From: an uncultured Lachnobacterium sp.
GTDB lineage: Bacteria > Bacillota > Clostridia > Lachnospirales > Lachnospiraceae
Assembly (NCBI GenBank): GCA_900546625.1
Contig: URDU01000009.1
Location: 1-64,000 of the forward strand
Direction: 5' to 3'
Length of the DNA: 64,000 bases
Positions 45,716-53,952 of the stretch are shown piece by piece (within the stretch, counting starts at the first letter, position 1; each line of letters begins with the position of its first letter). A program made the translations under genes and the position numbers. The notes below the pieces were generated by a model that ran no database searches, had not been told where the DNA came from, and saw only the letters and a program-made list of their open reading frames with translations.

Positions 45716-45751
45716 AAAGAGGGCACTCCATCTATGGTGGAACGCCCTCGT
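45716..45751 (-). promoter_or_regulatory. Attenuator-like hairpin in the glnN leader
   Basis: GAGGGC (45739-45750 region on the minus strand) pairs with GCCCTC and an inner CCA/TGG; TTTTTT follows. The hairpin lies between the predicted promoter (45781-45809) and the glnN start at 45623, so it would end transcription before the gene unless relieved. No other minus-strand gene lies upstream that would need it as terminator. Confidence 0.55.
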
Positions 45752-45780
45752 TCATTTCGCTTAACATTATTTCTGAAATT

Positions 45781-45809
45781 AAGATACTCCTTTGAGCATC
45801 AAAAATCAA
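45781..45809 (-). promoter_or_regulatory. Predicted promoter of glnN
   Basis: Minus strand: TTGATT (45804-45809), 17-nt spacer, TATCTT (45781-45786). The -10 box is weak, so an alternative start or an activator is possible. The 294-nt gap between glnN and the recombinase gene otherwise holds no gene. Confidence 0.45.
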
Positions 45810-45917
45810 GTGTTTATGTTAAAAAAGTTAAGTTTTATAAATTTTTACTACAAGATATAAATATTTTGTAAAGTAGTATGTGCAAAAATACCAAACATTA
45901 TAGAAAGGGAACACCAC

Positions 45918-46775
45918 ATGACAACAAAAGAACAACTCATAATAACCGATAACAGCCTGAAGGAATACCGCAAAATACTGCAAAATGAGGAAAAGAAGAC
46001 ATTAACAATAGAAAAATATATACGCGATATAAAAAAGCTGCGCGACTTTGCAAACGGTCAGCCCATCACACAGGAGCTTCTGATAAACTACAAACAGCAC
46101 CTGCAATCCTCCAACCTATATACCACATCAAGCATCAACTCATACATAGCCGCCGCCAACAATTTCTGCAGGACGATGGACGAACACCTGCTGCATATAA
46201 AAATGCTCCGCACCCAGCACTGCGCCTTCACATCCATACAAAATGAGCTGAGCATGCAGGACTACACCACCCTGATAAAAACAGCCCTCACTCAGAACCG
46301 CACACAGCTTGCCATGATAATAGAAACACTCGGAAGCACAGGCATCCGAATAAGTGAGCTCAAATATGTGACAGTCGAATCACTGCACACCGGAATGGCC
46401 TACATATCCAATAAGGGAAAAATACGTCAGATACTATATCCACAAAAGCTGATATATGCACTGCTTGATTACTGTAAAAGAAAGGACATTCTCTCAGGCT
46501 GTGTATTCAAAACAGCAGGCGGAAAGCCACTCGACCGCAGCAACATATGGCACTCCATGAAAAAGCTCTGTGTCTCCGCCGGCATAGATTCCACAAAGGT
46601 CTACCCTCACAATATAAGGCATCTGTTCGCCCGCTGCTTCTATGAGCAGACCAATGATATAGCCAAACTTGCAGATGTGCTGGGGCACAGCAATATCGAA
46701 ACCACACGTATTTATATCAAGACCTCCGGCAATGAGCACCGAAGGCTGCTGGATGGTATGGGGATGGTGGTGTAG
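45918..46775 (+). CDS. Tyrosine-type site-specific recombinase
   Basis: A 285-aa integrase-family enzyme. The N-terminal SAM-like core-binding domain (about 12-95) is followed by the catalytic domain with Arg in STGIRISELK (about 144), Lys in SNKGKIRQI (about 166), His-x-x-Arg in HNIRHLF (about 231), His in GHSNIETTRIY (about 257) and the nucleophile Tyr in the same motif. All catalytic residues are present. It is short, like XerC/D-type or inversion recombinases, and no excisionase, phage or conjugation gene is beside it. It could act on the inverted sites at 63.2-63.5 kb; that is only a hypothesis. Confidence 0.88.
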   Translation: MTTKEQLIITDNSLKEYRKILQNEEKKTLTIEKYIRDIKKLRDFANGQPITQELLINYKQHLQSSNLYTTSSINSYIAAANNFCRTMDEHLLHIKMLRTQHCAFTSIQNELSMQDYTTLIKTALTQNRTQLAMIIETLGSTGIRISELKYVTVESLHTGMAYISNKGKIRQILYPQKLIYALLDYCKRKDILSGCVFKTAGGKPLDRSNIWHSMKKLCVSAGIDSTKVYPHNIRHLFARCFYEQTNDIAKLADVLGHSNIETTRIYIKTSGNEHRRLLDGMGMVV

Positions 46776-46808
46776 AAGAGATAAGCTTATAGCTTCTCTC
46801 CCACCACC
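46766..46808. terminator. Hairpin between convergent genes
   Basis: GGTGGTG...AGAAG (46766-46778) pairs with CTTCT...CACCACC (46793-46808). It overlaps the last codons of both the recombinase gene and the AAA-ATPase gene and probably serves as a shared terminator. Confidence 0.5.
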
Positions 46809-48487
46809 CTGCACCGCTTCCTGCAAAAAGCAATGCCATAGGCTAAAATATCACATCTGTCCTCGTCTCGCAGCGCCTCATCATAGCGCTTGTCCTTAAT
46901 CTGTGCCATGGCAGCATCACACGCTGCGTCAAGCCCCTTAATCTCCTTCGCATACTTCACCTCGATGATGATGCCTGCATCAGGATCCTCAGGCTTGATT
47001 AAAATATCACTAAATCCATCACCGGACTCGCGATTAGACTTGATGAGCCAGTCCGGATTGCTGCCTCGCAACAGCCCCAGAAGCAGCCCATGGTAGAAAT
47101 TCTCCTTCATATCATCAGGTGCCTTGGTGTCCAGTATGCTAATCATGCGTCCCATCACGATATTGAGCTGCCTTGCAATCTGCTGCTCATCTTTATCAAG
47201 GATAGCTCCGGATAAAAGCTTCATCGTGTCATTTTCATTAGCTACAACAGCCTTGAACCATTCCTGAATCTGGAGGACAAAGACCTCTCGTACCTCCTTA
47301 TTTGGAATGACAAGCTTATACGCATAGCTCTCACTGTCAGGCAGCTTCACCTCACCGATTTTTGTGAGGTAGCCTGTTGTAAAAAGTACACTCCAAATAT
47401 TGTCAATACTGTTCTCAATCTCATCATAGGTCAGGTCCAATCGGATGACTTTCTCAATTGCCTCACCGGCAATCAGGCGCTCAATCTCGTCCTTCGTAGA
47501 CGAATCAGCCCTGTTGATAAGGCGTCTCACCAAACTGTTTCCGCTGCTGTTAATCCAATATGTCTGTGGCTTTGCATCGCTGTCATCCCGCAGATGATCG
47601 ACATGATTTATTACATCCCACGGACAGTAAACATCAGCCCTGCCGAAATGATATCCGTCATACCACTCCTTTATCTCATCAAAATGCGAATCCAGCCCAT
47701 AGTCGGACAGCAGCTTTCTTACATCTCCATCAGTAAAACCAAACTGCTCATCAAATCTTGAATCAGTAATTGACATGACCTTGAAATTATTAAGCCCTGT
47801 AAATATACTCTCTTTTGAAATACGAAGACAGCCTGTGAGTACGGCAAACTGTAAAAACTCATTGGTCTTAAGCGCCTGCCCGAAAAGTCCTCTGATGAGA
47901 GAAACCATCTCCTTGTAATACCCATTCTGGAAGGCCTTGTCTAATGGAACATCGTACTCATCTATAAGAATAACTGCCTTCTGAGCATAGTGCTTATACA
48001 AAAGCTGTGAAAGCATTCGTATACTGTCCTCAATATTATCATAACTGCCCTGAAGCATCTTTGTAAACAGCGTTCTGTCCTCATCAGTCAATGCATCACT
48101 GGTCTTCAAATAATAATGTCTGTCAAGCTCATTTTTTAAAATAGAACACAGCATACGTCTTGCAGTAGTAAAATCTAAACCATCCACACCCTTGAGCGAT
48201 AAAAAAATGACAGGATACCTACCCATATACTCATCACAAAGCTCTTTGTTGCCTGAAATATATAAGCCATCAAACAAAGACTTATCCGTGCCAATCTCAA
48301 AGAAGCTTTTTAGCATACTCATATTGAGAGTCTTTCCAAATCGGCGTGGACGCGTAAAAAGAGTCACCTTTCCCCAACCCTGTAAGAGCTGCTCAATAAG
48401 CCTAGTCTTGTCAATATAATAGAAACCCAGTTGTCGGATTTCCTCAAAATTTTCAATTCCAACCGGTAAATTCAAAGTATTCGCCAT
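46787..48487 (-). CDS. AAA-ATPase-like protein with PD-(D/E)XK nuclease domain
   Basis: A 566-aa protein of a family that is expanded in gut Clostridia and Bacteroidetes. The N-terminal domain has the start LNLPVGIENFEEIRQLG, a Walker A variant in FTRPRRFGKTLNMSML (about 40-55) and Walker B AVILIDEYDVPLDKAF (about 175). The C-terminal PD-(D/E)XK domain shows GDGFSDILIK and IIIEVKYAKEI (about 505-530). The start at 48487 has GGAGG; an upstream ATG at 48547 is unlikely. Proposed roles include nucleic-acid processing or defence, but none is established. Confidence 0.85.
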   Translation of the reverse strand: MANTLNLPVGIENFEEIRQLGFYYIDKTRLIEQLLQGWGKVTLFTRPRRFGKTLNMSMLKSFFEIGTDKSLFDGLYISGNKELCDEYMGRYPVIFLSLKGVDGLDFTTARRMLCSILKNELDRHYYLKTSDALTDEDRTLFTKMLQGSYDNIEDSIRMLSQLLYKHYAQKAVILIDEYDVPLDKAFQNGYYKEMVSLIRGLFGQALKTNEFLQFAVLTGCLRISKESIFTGLNNFKVMSITDSRFDEQFGFTDGDVRKLLSDYGLDSHFDEIKEWYDGYHFGRADVYCPWDVINHVDHLRDDSDAKPQTYWINSSGNSLVRRLINRADSSTKDEIERLIAGEAIEKVIRLDLTYDEIENSIDNIWSVLFTTGYLTKIGEVKLPDSESYAYKLVIPNKEVREVFVLQIQEWFKAVVANENDTMKLLSGAILDKDEQQIARQLNIVMGRMISILDTKAPDDMKENFYHGLLLGLLRGSNPDWLIKSNRESGDGFSDILIKPEDPDAGIIIEVKYAKEIKGLDAACDAAMAQIKDKRYDEALRDEDRCDILAYGIAFCRKRCRVVGEKL

Positions 48488-48498
48488 AAAAGCCTCCA

Positions 48499-48540
48499 AA
48501 AAATAATCCGCTATACCATATGAATAGTATAGCGGATTTA
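48499..48540 (-). terminator. Terminator after glmM
   Basis: The 12-bp arms AATCCGCTATAC (48505-48516) and GTATAGCGGATT (48527-48538) pair perfectly; TTTTTT follows on the minus strand. It lies just before the ribosome binding site of the AAA-ATPase gene. Confidence 0.75.
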
Positions 48541-48570
48541 CCCCCAAAATACAATTTAATTTATTCAGCC

Positions 48571-49938
48571 CTACTTCAGCTTCTGCACCACCATATCCAC
48601 ATACTTCCTACAGATATCCTCCCTCTCAGCCTCAACCATCACGCGAATAACAGGCTCTGTACCGGACTCACGCACCAGAATACGACCGGTGTCACCAAGC
48701 TCTGATGTCACCTGCTCAATCGCTGCCTGTACATCCGGATTTGCAAGAGCCACTGCCTTGTCTGCTACGCGCACGTTTTCAAGCACCTGTGGATAGATTG
48801 TGAGTCCATCACAGAGCTCACTCAGCTTCTGCTTTCTGGCAAGCATGACCTCCATCATCTTAAGACTGGTAAGAATACCATCGCCTGTGGATGCATACTT
48901 TGAAAAAATGATGTGTCCGGACTGCTCGCCACCGATACGGCAGCCGTTCTGCTGCATATATTCGTACACATACTTGTCTCCAACAGCAGTCTTGGCATAG
49001 CCTATTCCAAGCTCATCGAAAGCCTTGTACAGACCGAAATTTGACATAATTGTGGTCACAACAGTATTGGTAAGAAGCTTGTCCCTATTCTTCATATATC
49101 GTCCGTATATGTAAAGAATATGATCACCTGTGATGACATTGCCCAGCTCGTCCACACAAAGACAGCGGTCCGCATCACCATCATAAGCAAAGCCAACATC
49201 AAGGCCGTTATCTACCACAAACTTCTGCAATCCTTCAATATGAGTAGAACCGGCATCATTATTGATATTGAAACCATTTGGCTGAGCATTGATCACATAA
49301 CACTTGGCACCGAGCGCCTCAAAAATGGACTTGGCCATATTCCAGGAGCTTCCGTTGGCACAATCAAGACCGACTTTCATACCCTTAAAGGAATACACTC
49401 CAAGTGAAATAAGATAACCCATATAGCGGTTACGGCCTGCCACATAATCAACAGTGCAACCAATGGCATCCTTGTGAGCAAAAGGAATATCCTCCCACTC
49501 CTGTCCGAAAAGACGAAGCTTTCCATCCAGATAATCCTCAACAAGAAGAATCGTCTCCTCATCCATCTTCTCACCATTGCAGTTGATGAGCTTGATGCCG
49601 TTGTCATAATACGGATTGTGGCTCGCAGAAATCATGATACCGCAGTCAAAATCATCTGTTCTGGCAACATAAGCCACAGAAGGTGTGGTGGTAACATGCA
49701 AAAGATACGCATCTGCTCCCGAAGCTGTCAGACCTGAAACCAATGAATACTCAAACATATAGCTGGAGCGCCTGGTGTCCTTTCCTATCACGATTTTGGC
49801 AGGCTCATCAAGCTGCTTCTGCTTCTTGATCTCACCATAATACCAACCTAAAAACCTACCGATTTTGTAGGCATGTTCTGCTGTTAAGTTTACGTTGGCT
49901 TCTCCGCGGAAGCCGTCTGTACCGAAGTATTTTCCCAT
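48571..49938 (-). CDS. glmM: Phosphoglucosamine mutase
   Basis: A 455-aa alpha-D-phosphohexomutase that makes glucosamine-1-phosphate for UDP-GlcNAc. The phosphoserine loop is MISASHNPYYDNGIK (about residue 103), the metal site YDGDADRCLCVDE (about 245), the sugar-binding GGEQSGHIIF (about 330) and the phosphate-binding RESGTEPVIRVMVE (about 425). It starts YFGTDGFRGEAN, which favours GlmM over PMM/PGM. It is at the end of the exopolysaccharide run and may be co-transcribed with it. Its cell-wall role is essential in most bacteria. Confidence 0.93.
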   Translation of the reverse strand: MGKYFGTDGFRGEANVNLTAEHAYKIGRFLGWYYGEIKKQKQLDEPAKIVIGKDTRRSSYMFEYSLVSGLTASGADAYLLHVTTTPSVAYVARTDDFDCGIMISASHNPYYDNGIKLINCNGEKMDEETILLVEDYLDGKLRLFGQEWEDIPFAHKDAIGCTVDYVAGRNRYMGYLISLGVYSFKGMKVGLDCANGSSWNMAKSIFEALGAKCYVINAQPNGFNINNDAGSTHIEGLQKFVVDNGLDVGFAYDGDADRCLCVDELGNVITGDHILYIYGRYMKNRDKLLTNTVVTTIMSNFGLYKAFDELGIGYAKTAVGDKYVYEYMQQNGCRIGGEQSGHIIFSKYASTGDGILTSLKMMEVMLARKQKLSELCDGLTIYPQVLENVRVADKAVALANPDVQAAIEQVTSELGDTGRILVRESGTEPVIRVMVEAEREDICRKYVDMVVQKLK

Positions 49939-49976
49939 TTGTACATCATCCTTTTATCTATTACCCTAATATGCCA

Positions 49977-50405
49977 TTACATAATTGGAAGTTCCCAATC
50001 TTCATTTCTTATTATTTTTAACTTGGCACTGCCGCTTGTCACACTCTTTCCGTTCACATCTGTTACCACGCATCTGTAGCTGTAACCGTTTCTTGCCTCA
50101 GTTGCTTCAAATGATACACTCGCTCTTGCAAAGTCGTTTCCCAAACTGTTCCAGGTCTTTCCACTGTCCTTGCTCACATACCACTGGTATTTCAGTCCGC
50201 TTCCGTTTGCTGTCACTTTCATTGTAGCAGTTCCACCTACTGATCCGGTATAATCAACTGGCTGACTTGTAATTATCAAAGAACTATTACTCGTACCTAT
50301 ACTCTCCGCTTCAATTATCTCTGATGCAAACACTGGTTCGCAAACAGGAACTTGAAAACACATAAACGTTGCCAACATCCATACCATAATTTTCTTCTTT
50401 GCCAT
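49977..50405 (-). CDS. Small secreted protein with one Ig-like domain
   Basis: A 142-aa protein with a signal peptide (MVWMLATFMCFQVPVCEPVFA) and a single Ig-like domain of about 95 residues (LKYQWYVSKDSGKTWNSLG ... YSYRCVVTDVNGKSVTSGSAKLKI), the type found as repeats in large Firmicute adhesins. There is no membrane anchor or sortase signal, so it should be released or bound non-covalently. It lies between the last polysaccharide gene and glmM on the same strand. It may be a stand-alone binding protein or the remnant of a larger surface protein. Confidence 0.75.
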   Translation of the reverse strand: MAKKKIMVWMLATFMCFQVPVCEPVFASEIIEAESIGTSNSSLIITSQPVDYTGSVGGTATMKVTANGSGLKYQWYVSKDSGKTWNSLGNDFARASVSFEATEARNGYSYRCVVTDVNGKSVTSGSAKLKIIRNEDWELPIM

Positions 50406-50451
50406 TTTTTCTTCTCCTTTTCATTTTGAAAGATTGATATGTACCTTTTAT

Positions 50452-51792
50452 TTATATATCTTTAATCATATAGTAAGAGCTTTCAGAAGCCTCACCAATG
50501 ATTTTATACTTATGTTTTTTGTAAAAGGATAAAGCCACATCATTGTTTTTTCTAACTTCAAGTTTTACACTTTGCATGCCTGTTTTATTTGCATAATCTT
50601 CAAACTCCGACATCAATTCAGATGCTAAATGCTTCCCCCTATATTCATCCTCAACAGCAAGCATAGAAAGGTAAGCAATTTTAGTGTTATTATCATTAAA
50701 ATAGCCAGCAATTATTGATATTGGTTTTTCAATATCGTAATGAATCCAAACTCTTCCATTATCAAATAGCTTATTCGAATATTGTCTTAAATTTATGTTT
50801 CTACAACTCAATGAAGGAGTCAACTCTCCTTCTAATCTACTTACAGCATCGTATACAGAATCACTATTTCTAGGTGATTTTAAATGCAATTTTAAAAGAT
50901 AATCAAAATAAAGCGGAGTTCCTCCAGTATGTATAAATAATATTTTTTTTCCTTTAATATTATTTTTTTTCAAATATTCAGACATTCCATAAAATGCCTT
51001 TCCTGTATAAGTTGGATCTAATGGTAATCCATTAACCTTCATTTGAAAATTAATAGTATCTTCAATACCATTATTACACTTACCATATCCACCACATATA
51101 TAATCATCTAAAACAGTAATTGATGGTATTTTAATAGATTCTACTTTTTCGCTATATGATTTTAGAGATTTTCTAATAATCTCAACCTCTTTTTCTGAAT
51201 CTCTAGCTACCGAAATTCCAATTATTTTTTCTTTCCCACCATATAAAGCTTGTCCAGCAAGAAGTCCGCCCTGTGTCATCCCCGTCCCAGTAGCAAGAAA
51301 AATATAATCAAATTTGCCCCTTATATCTTCATATACTTGAGCATATGCTTTTAATGGAGTCTGCTCATTTCCTGTTCCAGTTGTATCACCATAAATATAA
51401 TAAGGATCATACCCTTGTGTTTTCAAATCTCTTAATACATTTTCTATAGTTTCTCTTACTTTATCTTTATCACAATAATGAAATATTGCTCCACAACTCT
51501 TCACAATTCTACTATTAAATGTATCAACTCTTACTCCATCATCATCTGCTGGTGAAATAATATGACACGGAATATCCTGCTGATAGCAAATATTGGATAA
51601 AGCACGGCTCAAGTTAGAACGGGAATTCCCATAACCAACCATACAATTTTTATGTCGATTTTTCATATCATCAATAAATATATTGGCAATTCTAACTTTG
51701 TTTCCTCCAAATGAAAATGGTAACAAATCATCCCTTTTGACATACATCTCGTTATCACTATCAATTATTCTCATAATAGGTGTATCATTCAT
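50452..51792 (-). CDS. PLP-dependent enzyme fused to a GNAT acetyltransferase
   Basis: A 446-aa fusion. Residues 1 to about 310 resemble fold-type II PLP enzymes of the ACC deaminase/D-cysteine desulfhydrase group: the PLP lysine in SFGGNKVRI (Lys32), GNSRSNLSRAL, ATGTGMTQGGLLAG as phosphate loop, and a C-terminal IHTGGTPLYF. Residues about 325-446 are a GNAT domain with LAVEDEYRGKHLASELMSEF and YKKHKYKIIGE. It sits 5 nt after an ATP-grasp ligase and is read with a DegT aminotransferase, so it probably makes and acetylates an amino-acid-like substituent of the glycan. Reaction and substrate unknown. Confidence 0.78.
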   Translation of the reverse strand: MNDTPIMRIIDSDNEMYVKRDDLLPFSFGGNKVRIANIFIDDMKNRHKNCMVGYGNSRSNLSRALSNICYQQDIPCHIISPADDDGVRVDTFNSRIVKSCGAIFHYCDKDKVRETIENVLRDLKTQGYDPYYIYGDTTGTGNEQTPLKAYAQVYEDIRGKFDYIFLATGTGMTQGGLLAGQALYGGKEKIIGISVARDSEKEVEIIRKSLKSYSEKVESIKIPSITVLDDYICGGYGKCNNGIEDTINFQMKVNGLPLDPTYTGKAFYGMSEYLKKNNIKGKKILFIHTGGTPLYFDYLLKLHLKSPRNSDSVYDAVSRLEGELTPSLSCRNINLRQYSNKLFDNGRVWIHYDIEKPISIIAGYFNDNNTKIAYLSMLAVEDEYRGKHLASELMSEFEDYANKTGMQSVKLEVRKNNDVALSFYKKHKYKIIGEASESSYYMIKDI

Positions 51793-51797
51793 ATTTA

Positions 51798-52802
51798 CTA
51801 AATCTCCGTGATATAAATTTCTTTAAATCCTGTAATTCCGGTTTTTGCTGAAATTAACGATTTATCAACTTTTTCTTTCTGCACCCATTTCACAATAGCT
51901 GCTGGTAAGTTACAGCCTCCCATATGTGAAAACGGATAACCACCACCAAATCTTGCATTCATTTCTAGTATATATGGCACTCCATTTACTGAAAATACAT
52001 CTACATCCATATCTCCAATATGCTTGGTAATCTTCCCCAATCTATTTAAAATACTCTTAATCTCTAGTTCATCAACAAGCTCAGCTATATCTGTTTCCCC
52101 TGATCTCATAGCAATCTTTTTACGAATTATGACATTCTGCGTTTTTCCTGATAAGTCATTGATAATATCTGCACCGTACTCCTGCCCATCTAAACATTCC
52201 TGATAAATTACTTTATCATTTGTAACGGATGATTCATATTTCAAATATGAATTATCAATATCTTCGTTTGCCTTCTTTGTTAAATATCTCAAATCTTCCT
52301 CATCATAAGCAATCGCTACTGAAATTGAACCACATCCATATCTCGGTTTTACAACAATCGGATACTTTAATTTGCCCTCATTGATTTGTTTCATTACAGA
52401 ATTAATATCTAAATAGGATTTTGGTGCATTAAACCCATTATCCCTCAAAAACTCATATGTCTTCCATTTGTCATTACATATACTAACTATATTTTCATCA
52501 GAAACAACTACTGTTGTTCCAATTTCTGCAAATTTCTGTTTATTTTTTGCAAGCATTAGCAAATCAATATCAAACAATGAAATCAAAATATCTATTTTAT
52601 TTTTCTTGCAATAATCCAGTAAAAAAGGAATATAGTGTTCATCATAAATCAAAGGTGATATTACTTTTTCATCTGCATATTTGAAAGCAATTGATTTATT
52701 ATCTGAATTGCACACAAATACCTTTCCACCATTGCCTAGAACTTCTTTAAAGTATTTAACCATATAGGCTCTACGTCCTACTGAAGTTAACATAACATTC
52801 AT
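51798..52802 (-). CDS. ATP-grasp ligase of the polysaccharide operon
   Basis: A 334-aa ATP-grasp protein of the carbamoyl-phosphate-synthase-like/PylC type. It has an N-terminal pre-ATP-grasp fold (MNVMLTSVGRRAYMVKYF), the ATP-binding loop YPIVVKPRYGCGSISVAI (about 150-167) and the metal site DMDVDVFSVNGVPYILEMNARFGGG split by a short loop (about 265-290). Such enzymes form amide bonds between a carboxylate and an amine. The start is placed at 52802, with AAGGAG upstream. Between the aminotransferase and the PLP-GNAT fusion, it could attach an amino acid to an amino sugar. Inference. Confidence 0.82.
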   Translation of the reverse strand: MNVMLTSVGRRAYMVKYFKEVLGNGGKVFVCNSDNKSIAFKYADEKVISPLIYDEHYIPFLLDYCKKNKIDILISLFDIDLLMLAKNKQKFAEIGTTVVVSDENIVSICNDKWKTYEFLRDNGFNAPKSYLDINSVMKQINEGKLKYPIVVKPRYGCGSISVAIAYDEEDLRYLTKKANEDIDNSYLKYESSVTNDKVIYQECLDGQEYGADIINDLSGKTQNVIIRKKIAMRSGETDIAELVDELEIKSILNRLGKITKHIGDMDVDVFSVNGVPYILEMNARFGGGYPFSHMGGCNLPAAIVKWVQKEKVDKSLISAKTGITGFKEIYITEI

Positions 52803-52828
52803 CCTATTTCTCCTTATCATTTTCACAA

Positions 52829-53938
52829 CTAATACTTACAGCTAAGTATTATCTCGCAAATTCTATCCACATCTTCCATACTAAGATCAGCATACATTGG
52901 TAATGTAAGAATTCTCCTGCTGATATGTAACGCAATCGGTGTTTCAAGAACATCATACTTGCCATGGAAAGCTGCAAACGTATTTGTAAGCGGATAAAAA
53001 TACTTTCTTGCGCCTATACCGTTCTCAGCAAGCTTGTCAAATACCTCTGCTCTGCTTGCACCAAATATTTTTTCTTCAAAAATCACCGGGAAATATGCAT
53101 AGTTGCTCTTTACATCCTTCTGAATGACATTTAGCTGGATTCCCTCGACTCCTTCAAGATGCATTCTGTACCTCTCTGCCACTTTCTTTCTCTTTGCAAT
53201 CTCATCATCCACATGACGCAGATTACAGATTCCCATAGCTGCACAGAACTCATTCATCTTAGCATTGGCACCAACTGCGTCTACCTCCTCAGGTCCATGG
53301 ATTCCAAAATTTTTGAGGTCATACAAAACTTCTCCAAGATGCTTGTCCTTAAAGCATACAGCTCCACCTTCTATTGAATTAAATACTTTTGTGGCATGGA
53401 AAGAAAAGCAAGAAGCATCTCCAAATGAACCAATTCCCTTTCCTTTATATGTCTCACCAAATGTATGAGCAGCATCATAGATTACCTTAAGCTCATACTT
53501 GTGAGCAATCCTTTCGATTTCCTCAATATTGCAGACATTACCATATACGTGAACCGGCATGATAGCACATGTTCTATCTGTAATTAATCTCTCAAGCTTT
53601 TCGGTATCAAGTGTCATCGTTACAGGATCTATGTCACAGAATACCGGTGTAAGACCATTTCTAACAATTGCATGGGTTGTTGATGCAAAAGTAAACGGAG
53701 TTGTAATAACCTCTCCCTGCAAATTCATTGCCTGCAGTGTTAATTCAAGAGACATATGACCATTTGTAAAAAGGTCAATATTTTCCACTCCCATATACTC
53801 GACCAACTGCTGCTGCAATGACTTATGCTCCGGTCCCATATTGGTGAGCCAATGGCTCTGCCACATTGGTTTAATTTCATCCATATACTCATCAAATTCC
53901 GGCATTGATGAGCGTGTAACAAGAATACTGTTTGCCAT
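52829..53938 (-). CDS. DegT/DnrJ/EryC1/StrS sugar aminotransferase
   Basis: A 369-aa PLP enzyme. It begins with the family-typical IKPMWQSHWLTNMGPEHKSL, continues with NGHMSLELTLQAM and TTPFTFASTTHAIVRNG, has the Asp-containing VIYDAAHTFGE (about 158) and the PLP lysine in FHATKVFNSIEGGAV (about 183). These enzymes transfer an amino group to a keto-sugar nucleotide. No dehydratase or epimerase that would supply the substrate is in the operon, so it must use a nucleotide sugar made elsewhere. Confidence 0.9.
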   Translation of the reverse strand: MANSILVTRSSMPEFDEYMDEIKPMWQSHWLTNMGPEHKSLQQQLVEYMGVENIDLFTNGHMSLELTLQAMNLQGEVITTPFTFASTTHAIVRNGLTPVFCDIDPVTMTLDTEKLERLITDRTCAIMPVHVYGNVCNIEEIERIAHKYELKVIYDAAHTFGETYKGKGIGSFGDASCFSFHATKVFNSIEGGAVCFKDKHLGEVLYDLKNFGIHGPEEVDAVGANAKMNEFCAAMGICNLRHVDDEIAKRKKVAERYRMHLEGVEGIQLNVIQKDVKSNYAYFPVIFEEKIFGASRAEVFDKLAENGIGARKYFYPLTNTFAAFHGKYDVLETPIALHISRRILTLPMYADLSMEDVDRICEIILSCKY

Positions 53939-53952
53939 CTTTCCAAATCTCC

